Assembly: GCA_030632765.1 (NCBI GenBank)
Contig: DAOVUC010000121.1
Coordinates: 1 to 5,686 of the forward strand
Reading direction: 5' to 3'
From: Candidatus Dadabacteria bacterium
GTDB taxonomy: Bacteria; Desulfobacterota_D; UBA1144; Nemesobacterales; UBA2774
Length of the DNA: 5,686 nucleotides
Made by a program: the position numbers and the translations under genes. The first letter of the stretch is position 1, and the number at the start of each line of letters is the position of its first letter. A model generated the notes under the pieces. It searched no databases. It worked only from the letters and a program-made list of their open reading frames with translations, and had not been told where the DNA came from. Below, piece by piece: positions 1-5,417 of the stretch.

Positions 1-105
1 ATGACAAAAGAAAACAAAGATTTTATTTGTAAAGTGTTCTCGAGTAATATTTACTTTTGGGAAAGAGATTTAAAAGAGATCGAAGAGTTGAATCTATTTA
101 TATAG
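1..105 (+). CDS. Possible 3' end of an upstream gene (or 34-codon ORF)
   Basis: An open frame runs from the first base of the window to a TAG at 103-105 and encodes 34 residues rich in Lys, Glu and aromatic residues (ends NLFI). It happens to begin with ATG at position 1, but because the window starts there the frame may continue upstream, so this is more likely the C-terminus of a larger protein than a complete small gene. No ribosome binding site can be judged. The residues match no family I recognise. The region is very AT-rich, so chance openness is possible. Confidence 0.3.
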   Translation: MTKENKDFICKVFSSNIYFWERDLKEIEELNLFI

Positions 106-221
106 TTTAAGAAACTTAAAAAGAATTGAGTATCCAACCTGACTTGCTTATTATTATCTCCTCAATAATTCTTTATTTTCACACACAACCAAAACTTCAT
201 TCCCATTTCATCTTTATGCTG

Positions 222-227
222 TAAACT
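222..227 (+). promoter_or_regulatory. Candidate -10 box (TAAACT) placing the transcript start at the ATG
   Basis: TAAACT fits the TAnnnT pattern of a housekeeping -10 box and ends 8 nt before the ATG at 236, so a transcript from it would begin at or within a base or two of the start codon. An overlapping alternative, TATGCT at 215-220, would give a leader of under 10 nt. No convincing -35 box is visible 16-18 nt upstream. The placement is notable only because the gene has no Shine-Dalgarno sequence. Confidence 0.25.
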
Positions 228-235
228 AAACCCCA

Positions 236-1165
236 ATGAGCGCACAAGTATGGTTTTACGAAAAAGATAAAAAACCCTCGGGCCCTGTATCCGAAGAAGA
301 GCTCTGGAAGTTATTAAATACAGGCGAGATAACAAAGGACTCTCTTGTCTGGAAAGAGCCTATGGAAAAATGGCTCCCGTTTTCACAAGTGCAAGAGTTG
401 AGACTCCCACCCAGACCCAAACCGCCTCCCGTGCCGGAAGCTGAGAAAGATTCAGTTTCAGAGGACTCATCATTCCAGCCTCCGCAAGCTCCTGAAGATG
501 AAGAGAAAGAAGAAACTTATGAGCATGTCGAGAAAGTAGTTTTTAAATCTCCCGAATATGAGGGGAGTGACGCTACAACAATGGACGACGAATATGAAGA
601 AGTAAGCCAGGTACGTCCGTGGGTCAGGTTCTTGGCGAGGATGACTGACTACTATATATTTTCTATGCTGTTCTCATTACTAGTCAGCTTTCTGTTTCCG
701 GATTTCATGCAGCAGATGTCTGAAATGCTAAATCAGCAAATGTCTTCCCAAGATGCTGAATCCACGGGATTTCAAGGCATATTGGCACTGATTATAATGC
801 GGATTGTAATCACATTTATATGGGTATTTCTTGAAGCCTATACAATAAGCAGATATGGCACCACTTTCGGCAAAAATTTGCTTGGCACAAAAGTACTCGA
901 TAAAGATGGCGAGCTTCTACCCTACGATCGGTCGCTTAAGCGCAGCTACGGAGTCTGGCTAAAAGGTATGGGTGCTGGATTCGCGCTGATCTCCTGGCTA
1001 ACCATGCTGTTTGGATATCAGGTGCTCAAAAGGGACGGAATTAATTCTTGGGATAAAGATGTGGGCTCCAAAGTAGTACACTCATATTTCAGCTCCACAA
1101 GACTAGTCATCATATTGGGTTTCATCTTAGCTATTGAGCTTATCGCAGTCGGATCAATAATTTAA
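236..1165 (+). CDS. GYF_2 domain / RDD-family integral membrane protein
   Basis: The 309-residue protein has two recognisable parts. Residues 4-51 form a GYF_2-type domain (VWFYEKDKKPSGPVSEEEL, then LVWKEPMEKW), a small module thought to bind proline-rich peptides. Residues about 52-125 are a proline-rich, then strongly acidic linker. Residues about 127-283 form an RDD domain: the arginine/aspartate signature is R131, R135 and D138, a GKNLLGTKV motif follows the second helix, and SWDKDVGSKVV closes it. Hydrophobic segments lie near 139-155, 181-201, 242-262 and 288-307, so it should be inner-membrane with the GYF domain probably cytoplasmic. RDD proteins are poorly defined; some have been proposed to act in ion transport. 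The start is fixed because an in-frame TAA lies at 227-229, only two codons upstream, and the GYF fold begins at once. No ribosome binding site is visible. It appears to be transcribed alone. Confidence 0.9.
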   Translation: MSAQVWFYEKDKKPSGPVSEEELWKLLNTGEITKDSLVWKEPMEKWLPFSQVQELRLPPRPKPPPVPEAEKDSVSEDSSFQPPQAPEDEEKEETYEHVEKVVFKSPEYEGSDATTMDDEYEEVSQVRPWVRFLARMTDYYIFSMLFSLLVSFLFPDFMQQMSEMLNQQMSSQDAESTGFQGILALIIMRIVITFIWVFLEAYTISRYGTTFGKNLLGTKVLDKDGELLPYDRSLKRSYGVWLKGMGAGFALISWLTMLFGYQVLKRDGINSWDKDVGSKVVHSYFSSTRLVIILGFILAIELIAVGSII

Positions 1166-1211
1166 ATCCAGGCTATCCCCTATAAATCACCTCAATCATT
1201 GACCGGAGCTG

Positions 1212-1225
1212 TGTGAAATTGCACA
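1212..1225. promoter_or_regulatory. Near-perfect palindrome, candidate activator site upstream of the sigma-54 promoter
   Basis: TGTGAAATTGCACA is a 14-bp palindrome with a single mismatched pair. Its centre lies about 110 bp upstream of the transcription start predicted from the -24/-12 element at 1302-1317, within the usual distance range for an enhancer-binding activator of sigma-54 promoters. It also resembles the half-site layout of CRP/FNR-type operators. A GCT/AGC pair just outside it allows a bulged hairpin, but no T-tract follows, so a terminator for the preceding gene is less likely. Confidence 0.35.
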
Positions 1226-1301
1226 AGCACAACTGTTTCTAATAAAGCATTTTGCCATTCCCCGTATACCTGAGCTACTGCAAACATTAGATATTGCTAC
1301 T

Positions 1302-1317
1302 TGGCATACCGTTTGCA
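1302..1317 (+). promoter_or_regulatory. Sigma-54 (RpoN) -24/-12 promoter
   Basis: TGGCAT, a 5-nt spacer (ACCGT) and TTGCA match the RpoN consensus TGGCAC-N5-TTGCW at every position except the last base of the first element. The invariant GG (1303-1304) and GC (1315-1316) are separated by exactly 10 nt, as required. Transcription should start near 1328, leaving a leader of about 34 nt that contains the AGGAGG ribosome binding site at 1347-1352. Such promoters need an AAA+ enhancer-binding activator; none is encoded in this window. Confidence 0.78.
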
Positions 1318-1361
1318 CTATTATCTAAATATTAAATTTCCAATGCAGGAGGCAATTAATC

Positions 1362-1904
1362 ATGAAAGAAGCATTCAAAGAGAATTGGAGACCCGGAAGG
1401 TCTATATTGTCATTACTCGGAGCGCTCATTCTGGTGTCTGCGCTTTTCATTTATCAGTTTACGGCCACGACAGAGCCGGAAACAAACTGCATCAAACCTG
1501 GCCATGCTCTTATTGATTCTACCCTCGGAATGCAATCAAGAGATATATTCTTTGACTACGAACGTGATGCTATCAGGGAAGACGCTAAACCCGTACTTGC
1601 CGAGAACGCCGAGATTCTTAAATTAAATCCTGATATGTTTATTATCATACAAGGCGAGTGGGATATTAATGAGACCCATGGCAAGCTACTGGCAGAGTCA
1701 CGAGCCCAGAGGGTTAGAAACTTTATAGTCAGCCAGGGAGTAGAGTCCGGAAGGATTCTCACATCAAGCAAATGCAATCAACATGGGCAAAGGGTTTCTA
1801 ATACAGTCGAATATAAAGAGCTTAACCGAAGAGCGCATTTCATATCTATTGAACTAGGACAGCAGGGCTTCGCATTGCTAGATGATTTATTGACAATAAT
1901 TTAG
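1362..1904 (+). CDS. Membrane-anchored OmpA-like peptidoglycan-binding domain protein
   Basis: The 180-residue protein has a basic N-terminus, one hydrophobic segment (about 13-33) acting as an uncleaved anchor or signal, a short spacer, and an OmpA C-terminal-like domain at about 61-163. That domain opens with DIFFDYERDAIREDAKPVL, similar to Pal and OmpA, continues to SRAQRVRNFIVSQGV (113-127) and ends with the NRRAHF motif (155-160). OmpA-like domains bind the diaminopimelate peptide of peptidoglycan, with D101 and R114 as the expected ligands. The loop between them is two residues shorter than in OmpA or Pal, and the usual Asn is replaced by Gly or Lys. C43 and C138 could form a disulfide. 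The tail is hydrophobic (ALLDDLLTII). The start has an ideal AGGAGG at 1347-1352, 9 nt away. A sigma-54 promoter precedes it and a hairpin terminator follows, so it looks like a single-gene, activator-dependent unit. Confidence 0.88.
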   Translation: MKEAFKENWRPGRSILSLLGALILVSALFIYQFTATTEPETNCIKPGHALIDSTLGMQSRDIFFDYERDAIREDAKPVLAENAEILKLNPDMFIIIQGEWDINETHGKLLAESRAQRVRNFIVSQGVESGRILTSSKCNQHGQRVSNTVEYKELNRRAHFISIELGQQGFALLDDLLTII

Positions 1905-1928
1905 GAAATTAATTGGTACTTGAAAATA

Positions 1929-1958
1929 GCCGTGGGGACCAAACCCCCCGCGGTTTTA
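1929..1958 (+). terminator. Rho-independent terminator after the OmpA-domain gene
   Basis: CCGTGGGG (1930-1937) pairs with CCCCGCGG (1946-1953) in an 8-bp stem containing one G-U pair, with an 8-nt loop and an optional outer G-U pair. TTTTATTTA follows at once. It lies 25 nt after the stop codon at 1904 and separates the sigma-54 unit from the downstream genes. Confidence 0.78.
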
Positions 1959-2016
1959 TTTACACTTAGATATTAGCAATTTGTTTTAAGAATAAACCGG
2001 TGACCCCTCTTCTGTA

Positions 2017-2022
2017 TATACT
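2017..2022 (+). promoter_or_regulatory. Weak candidate -10 box upstream of the methyltransferase
   Basis: TATACT is a five-of-six match to the sigma-70 -10 consensus and lies 62 nt before the ATG at 2085, downstream of the terminator, where a new promoter would be expected. No good -35 hexamer is found 16-18 nt upstream (the bases there read about AAACCG), so this is a weak call. Confidence 0.25.
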
Positions 2023-2084
2023 TTAAATATCCCACAACGCAAGCTAAACTAATCTCTAATAAAATCAACTTCTAAGGGAATACT

Positions 2085-2840
2085 ATGAGCGAATCCAAGA
2101 GAGTAAAAGACATAGACCATTATTTAGAGAAGGCTCTTGATATTGCCCCAACAGAGCAGGAGCTATACGATATTTATGAGAGGGAATTTCCACATCTCTA
2201 CCGCGTGGTCGATAACTTTATTAAAGACAAAGAGCTAGAGGAAGTCGAAATCGCTGATTTCGGCGGCGGAAACGGCGCTGTTATAGAACATCTTAAAGAA
2301 AATAGTGAGTTCAGCGACAGGATCAAAGCCACTTGCATAGATTCAAACCGGGACCTTCTCGATGACAACACTACATCTGACGCTAAAGTCCACAGCGATC
2401 TTACCCAATACGACGGAGAGGACCTGTTTGATATAGTAATTATGAGGTACGTTTTTCAATCCTATAACAGGGGTGAGCAGTTCAAAATTTTAGAGAACAT
2501 TCACCGCGCGCTTAAAGATAACGGAATATTCTTAAACTGGCATATAAGCGTAGAAAATGAAGATCATAAAAATAGATTTCTCACCCTTTTAGCATCTGAT
2601 GAAATCAACCCTAAGCTAAATAGACCTAACTCTTACTGGGATACAATGGAGGATATCTTTGCTCTTAAGGTAGAGGCCGGTTTTGATACAGAAATCGTTG
2701 ATTTTTATTCCTCAGTCCTCCATACCAATCTAAAATTAAAGTACGAATTATCAGATGAGGAGGATCGGGAAGTACAGGAATTCCTGGGTGAATACAATTA
2801 TATAAACTGTGCTCTTACAGTATCAAAAAAACTAGACTAG
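2085..2840 (+). CDS. Class I SAM-dependent methyltransferase
   Basis: The 251-residue protein has a Rossmann-type methyltransferase core. Motif I is IADFGGGNG (56-64), the glycine-rich S-adenosylmethionine loop; D86 in CIDS is at the position that usually contacts the ribose; HSDLTQYD (103-110) is the adenine-side motif; FDIVIMRYVFQSY (115-127) is motif II/IV; and RALKDNGIFLNWHI (141-154) is the strand-turn-strand typical of small-molecule methyltransferases. An N-terminal helical region (about 1-45) and a C-terminal part (about 160-251) probably shape the substrate site; the substrate cannot be told from sequence. No signal peptide or membrane segment is present, so it is cytoplasmic. The start is supported by AAGGGA at 2074-2079. 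It is the first of three same-strand enzyme genes; the next begins 50 nt after its stop with no terminator between. Confidence 0.85.
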   Translation: MSESKRVKDIDHYLEKALDIAPTEQELYDIYEREFPHLYRVVDNFIKDKELEEVEIADFGGGNGAVIEHLKENSEFSDRIKATCIDSNRDLLDDNTTSDAKVHSDLTQYDGEDLFDIVIMRYVFQSYNRGEQFKILENIHRALKDNGIFLNWHISVENEDHKNRFLTLLASDEINPKLNRPNSYWDTMEDIFALKVEAGFDTEIVDFYSSVLHTNLKLKYELSDEEDREVQEFLGEYNYINCALTVSKKLD

Positions 2841-2890
2841 CTTTCACATTGAACTCCATATGAGCCTGTGATAAGTTACGAACTGAGACT

Positions 2891-3520
2891 ATGCAAAAAA
2901 TAACAGTCGGTATGTTGATTTATGATAATGTAGACGTTCTCGATTTTACGGGTCCCTATGAGGTATTCAACGTAACCAGGCTCAAGGAAAAGCCGGAGTT
3001 TGCGGACCCCTCCCCCTTTAAGATATTGTTAATATCCGAGTATCCCCGCCCCGTGACCGCAATGGGCGGGATGAAAGTGATCCCGGATCACACTTTTGAG
3101 GACTGCCCCGAGCTAGACATTCTAGTAATCCCCGGGGGTCTAGGTGAGCGCTCCGAGCACGGAAACCACGTCATACTCCACTTTCTTACTCGACGTGCGA
3201 AAGGTGTTAAAACACTAGCCTCGGTATGCACAGGCGCTTTTTTTCTTGCTAATGCCGGGCTGTTGAATGGTCGGCCCGCAACAACTCATATTTTATCATT
3301 GGGCAGATTAAAAGAGTCATTCCCTGATATTGAAGTAATCGAGGACAAACGATTTGTAGAAGACGGAAATATAATAACCTCAGCAGGCATTTCAGCGGGT
3401 ATTGATATGTCATTCCATATAGTTTCTAAACATCTTGGGGACGAAGTAGCACGCTTGACCGCGCTAGAGATGGAATACCCCTACCCTGAGAATAACAAAA
3501 GAAAAGTTAGTATAAAATAA
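2891..3520 (+). CDS. DJ-1/PfpI-family protein, isonitrile hydratase-like
   Basis: The 209-residue protein covers a full DJ-1/PfpI (class I glutamine amidotransferase-like) domain. It has the opening strand and LDFTGPYEVF (17-26), with E24 at the conserved acidic position next to the nucleophile. LVIPGG follows at 78-83, then the nucleophile elbow ASVCTGAFFLANAGLL with C113, then ATTH (130-133) and the SAGISAGIDM segment (164-173). These features match isonitrile hydratase and the N-terminal domain of GlxA-type AraC regulators; the length shows there is no DNA-binding helix-turn-helix domain. D18 corresponds to the aspartate needed by isonitrile hydratase, which hydrates isonitriles to N-formamides. 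That exact substrate is an inference; other DJ-1 proteins act as deglycases or chaperones. It is cytoplasmic. The ribosome binding site is weak (only CTGAGA nearby), which could mean coupling to the upstream methyltransferase. Confidence 0.87.
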   Translation: MQKITVGMLIYDNVDVLDFTGPYEVFNVTRLKEKPEFADPSPFKILLISEYPRPVTAMGGMKVIPDHTFEDCPELDILVIPGGLGERSEHGNHVILHFLTRRAKGVKTLASVCTGAFFLANAGLLNGRPATTHILSLGRLKESFPDIEVIEDKRFVEDGNIITSAGISAGIDMSFHIVSKHLGDEVARLTALEMEYPYPENNKRKVSIK

Positions 3521-3533
3521 CTTAATTTAGGTT

Positions 3534-3608
3534 ATGGAAGAAAAAACTTGCACATGTACTTACGATGTTAAATTTAAGGCCAAGATAGTAAATAGGGATT
3601 CCGAGTAA
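3534..3608 (+). CDS. Possible 24-codon small ORF with a CxC motif
   Basis: An ATG at 3534 opens a 24-codon frame ending in TAA at 3606-3608, filling most of the gap between the DJ-1 and hydrolase genes. The peptide begins MEEKTCTCTYDVKF and ends with alternating basic and acidic residues. Its Cys-Thr-Cys pair could bind metal or be redox-active, but no family is recognised. The upstream ribosome binding site is poor (TTAGG, 3-4 nt away). The stop lies just before the GGAG that serves the hydrolase, an arrangement compatible with translational coupling. At this length it may be chance. Confidence 0.25.
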   Translation: MEEKTCTCTYDVKFKAKIVNRDSE

Positions 3609-3609
3609 C

Positions 3610-3628
3610 GGAGACGCATTACATATTG
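3610..3628 (+). promoter_or_regulatory. Ribosome binding site deciding a TTG start
   Basis: GGAG at 3610-3613 lies 12 nt before TTG at 3626-3628. Going upstream in that frame, the first stop is TAG at 3593-3595 and no ATG, GTG or other TTG occurs between, so TTG is the only usual start that includes the whole N-terminus. The spacing is longer than optimal, suggesting weak initiation. Confidence 0.5.
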
Positions 3629-4516
3629 ATTGATATTAAGGATGAGACATTCAACGGGTCATACCCTTTCAGACCCAATTACTTGGAAATCGGCGGGTTC
3701 AAAATGCACTATGTAGACGAAGGCGAAGGTGAGCCCGTCGTAATGCTCCACGGCGACCCAACATGGGGCTACCTGTGGCGTAAGTTTATCCCTTCTGTGT
3801 CTGACACACACCGCGTGATAGTCCCTGATCATATGGGTATGGGAAAATCGTCAGTTCCTAAAAATCCCAATCCATATTTGCTCCGACACCACATTTCCAA
3901 TCTAGAAGAGCTCCTATTATCACTTAAACTCAAGGAAATCACGCTCGTCCTGCACGATTGGGGAGGGCCCGTAGGAATGGGCTTCGCAGTCCGCCATCCG
4001 GGACTGATAAAACGCCTAGTTCTTACGCACACTTGGGCGTTTGCCGAATGGCCCGGGGGCAAATTCCCTAGACTGCTTGAAATTATCCGCTCTGAAAGGG
4101 GTGAGTCATTCGTGCTTGAGAAAAACGGTTATGTTAAACGAGCGCTCCTGGGAACAGCGAATTATCCTGAGAACTATACCTCTAAGGTGCTTAATGCCTA
4201 TCTCTCTCCATTTCCTACTCCCGAATCCAGGTTGGCCCTGCTTTGCTGGTCGCGCGACATTTCCGTAAGCGAGAGCGACCGCTCATACGGCGAGATGAAC
4301 CACATCGAAGACAAACTATCTCTACTTGCCGACATCCCCGTGCTTCTTATCTGGGATATGCTTGACCCTGTGCTGCCCGGTTCAGTTTTAGAGAAGTGGC
4401 AAGCAATCTATCCGCATGCCAAAGTATGCAAAATTGAAGATGCCAGTCACTTCTTACAGGAAGACGCACCTGGAAGAGTCATTTGTGAAATCAATCATTT
4501 TCTATCATCTAAATAG
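3626..4516 (+). CDS. Alpha/beta-hydrolase, haloalkane dehalogenase/OleB-like
   Basis: The 296-residue protein has the full alpha/beta-hydrolase core. The oxyanion loop reads MLHGDPTWGYLWRKFIP (40-56), similar to the HGEPTW segment of class I haloalkane dehalogenases. VPDHMGMGKSS (66-76) is a conserved loop. The nucleophile elbow LVLHDWGGPVGMG (107-119) carries D111 as nucleophile and W112 as the usual halide-stabilising neighbour. A cap domain spans about 135-225. The acid is probably D247 (WDMLDPVLPG) and the base H275 (DASHFLQED). An Asp rather than Ser nucleophile fits haloalkane dehalogenases, epoxide hydrolases and OleB beta-lactone decarboxylases; PDHxGxG loops and HDWGG also occur in OleB, so the reaction is unresolved. 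No signal peptide is present, so it is cytoplasmic. It starts at TTG, the only usual start codon after the upstream in-frame stop. It is the third enzyme gene in the run, 105 nt after the DJ-1 gene. Confidence 0.88.
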   Translation: MIDIKDETFNGSYPFRPNYLEIGGFKMHYVDEGEGEPVVMLHGDPTWGYLWRKFIPSVSDTHRVIVPDHMGMGKSSVPKNPNPYLLRHHISNLEELLLSLKLKEITLVLHDWGGPVGMGFAVRHPGLIKRLVLTHTWAFAEWPGGKFPRLLEIIRSERGESFVLEKNGYVKRALLGTANYPENYTSKVLNAYLSPFPTPESRLALLCWSRDISVSESDRSYGEMNHIEDKLSLLADIPVLLIWDMLDPVLPGSVLEKWQAIYPHAKVCKIEDASHFLQEDAPGRVICEINHFLSSK

Positions 4517-4532
4517 TGACAATATCTTTACT

Positions 4533-4546
4533 AAGATTTTAATCTT
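4533..4546. repeat. Inverted repeat overlapping the lipoprotein promoter
   Basis: AAGATT and AATCTT are perfect 6-bp arms flanking a central TT. The repeat sits 17 nt after the hydrolase stop and touches the candidate -35 hexamer at 4545-4550, a position suited to a repressor operator. It has neither the GC content nor the T-tract of a terminator, and a 2-nt loop would not fold well as RNA. In such AT-rich sequence a chance repeat is possible. Confidence 0.3.
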
Positions 4547-4573
4547 GCATCTCGACTTATTCCCAACCATAAT
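4545..4573 (+). promoter_or_regulatory. Candidate sigma-70 promoter for the lipoprotein gene
   Basis: TTGCAT (4545-4550) and CATAAT (4568-4573) are separated by 17 nt, the optimal spacing. The -10 box matches the consensus at five of six positions and the -35 box at its first three. Transcription would begin near 4580, about 45 nt before the preferred start codon. The -35 box overlaps an inverted repeat. Confidence 0.4.
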
Positions 4574-4624
4574 ATATCCCTAGCAATATAAGAGAAACGA
4601 AAGATGCCGGAGGCCCTACCGAAT

Positions 4625-5296
4625 ATGAAAGCACTTACCTTAATTTTGCTGACCTTATTAATATTCTCAGCCTGCTCATTATGGGACAAACCCGATATCA
4701 GAAAAGCGAAATGGGGTATGACTAAGGAGCAGGTCAAAAATGTTGAAAAAGCGGAGCTTGTAAAAGAAGGGGAGGACATACTCACATATAGAATCAGCGG
4801 CATAACCACCCCTGTAAAAGTACAATCCGTTGAAATAGTAGAAGGCGAAGTTGACGAGCAAGAGGAAATAACACCGCCAGAGGTCGAAAGCATCGGTTAT
4901 GAGTATGATCTGCTATATGTATTTGGTGAAAATGGATTGGGACTGGTAGTAATACATCTACGTGAATCTTTCGATGATCCGGCCCATTACCTTGAGCTAT
5001 TTAAACAAAAAACGAACATGATGACCAAGCAAATAGGAGAGCCTGCGAAGGGAGTTGCATCATATAAAGACCATCAGGTAAAAACAAACCCTTATGAAGA
5101 TCCGGCTGCAATATGCAAAGGCGAGCACGGGCTTCAGCATATCTGGCCCACAAAAAATAAGAGAACGAATGTATCTCTTGAGCTAGACCAAAAAGAGTTT
5201 GCGCCGGAGCCCGACTGCTCCTTATCAATTTTCTACGAAAGTGTTGAGATTCCAGTTGATCAGGGACTCTCAGACCAGCTCCACGAAGTGCTCTGA
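4625..5296 (+). CDS. Uncharacterised lipoprotein with KWGM motif
   Basis: The 223-residue protein starts with a short lipoprotein signal (MKALTLILLTLLIFSAC), with C17 as the predicted lipidated residue; Phe at -3 of the lipobox is unusual but Ser-Ala-Cys is good. Ser at +2 would favour the outer membrane under the Lol rule. The mature part opens with IRKAKWGMTKEQVKNVE (25-41), a motif seen at the start of many small lipoproteins of unknown function in which a helix follows WGM; it is reminiscent of, but not shown to be, the BamE/SmpA-type fold. A beta-rich region follows (LLYVFGENGLGLVVIHL, 96-112), then a helix (121-138). C164 and C198 may form a disulfide. An alternative ATG at 4604 adds seven residues before Met-Lys; 4625 is preferred because it gives a normal signal peptide and has GGAGG at 4608-4612, though 12 nt away. 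It appears to be transcribed alone. Confidence 0.82.
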   Translation: MKALTLILLTLLIFSACSLWDKPDIRKAKWGMTKEQVKNVEKAELVKEGEDILTYRISGITTPVKVQSVEIVEGEVDEQEEITPPEVESIGYEYDLLYVFGENGLGLVVIHLRESFDDPAHYLELFKQKTNMMTKQIGEPAKGVASYKDHQVKTNPYEDPAAICKGEHGLQHIWPTKNKRTNVSLELDQKEFAPEPDCSLSIFYESVEIPVDQGLSDQLHEVL

Positions 5297-5314
5297 ACAA
5301 TAGGCGCTTTTTTT
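5287..5314 (+). terminator. Probable terminator overlapping the lipoprotein stop codon
   Basis: AGTGCT (5287-5292) pairs with GGCGCT (5303-5308) using two G-U pairs, extendable by one A-T pair, with a 10-nt loop, followed by a run of seven T residues at 5308-5314. The 5' arm lies in the last codons of the lipoprotein gene and the stop codon is in the loop. The stem is modest, but the T-run and position support a terminator. Confidence 0.5.
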
Positions 5315-5417
5315 GATTTCTTTAGAATTGATAACCCAGCATAGCGCCGAATCACCGATATAAACCAAAGGCTATCTCGCCTAGATCCTAACTAAATAAT
5401 ATATATAGTGTTAATTC

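Noticed and set aside
118..174. Inverted repeat AAGAATTGAG / CTCAAT-aat-TCTT after the first stop codon, as a terminator.
   Set aside because: The stem is AT-rich, has a 3-nt bulge and a loop of about 30 nt, and no solid T-tract follows; in such AT-rich sequence it is probably chance.
1301..1516. 71-codon frame beginning at TTG and overlapping the OmpA-domain gene.
   Set aside because: It starts inside the sigma-54 element, upstream of the predicted transcript start, has no ribosome binding site and has low-complexity out-of-frame content.
1284..1976. TTAGATATT repeated near 1286 and 1966, in gaps on both sides of the OmpA-domain gene.
   Set aside because: Nine AT-rich bases shared between AT-rich gaps are expected by chance, and the flanks diverge at once.
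3130..3138. CCCCGGGGG run inside the DJ-1 gene, possible hairpin or pause.
   Set aside because: It encodes the conserved IPGG segment, so its composition is explained by coding.
3536..3552. A second sigma-54 element (GG ... TTGCA) before the hydrolase gene.
   Set aside because: GG and GC are 12 nt apart instead of 10, and the first element lacks the TGGCA context.
4531..4893. Minus-strand 120-codon frame opposite the lipoprotein gene.
   Set aside because: It is Ser/Thr-rich, the pattern of an antisense shadow, and lies opposite a gene with a clear signal peptide and motif.
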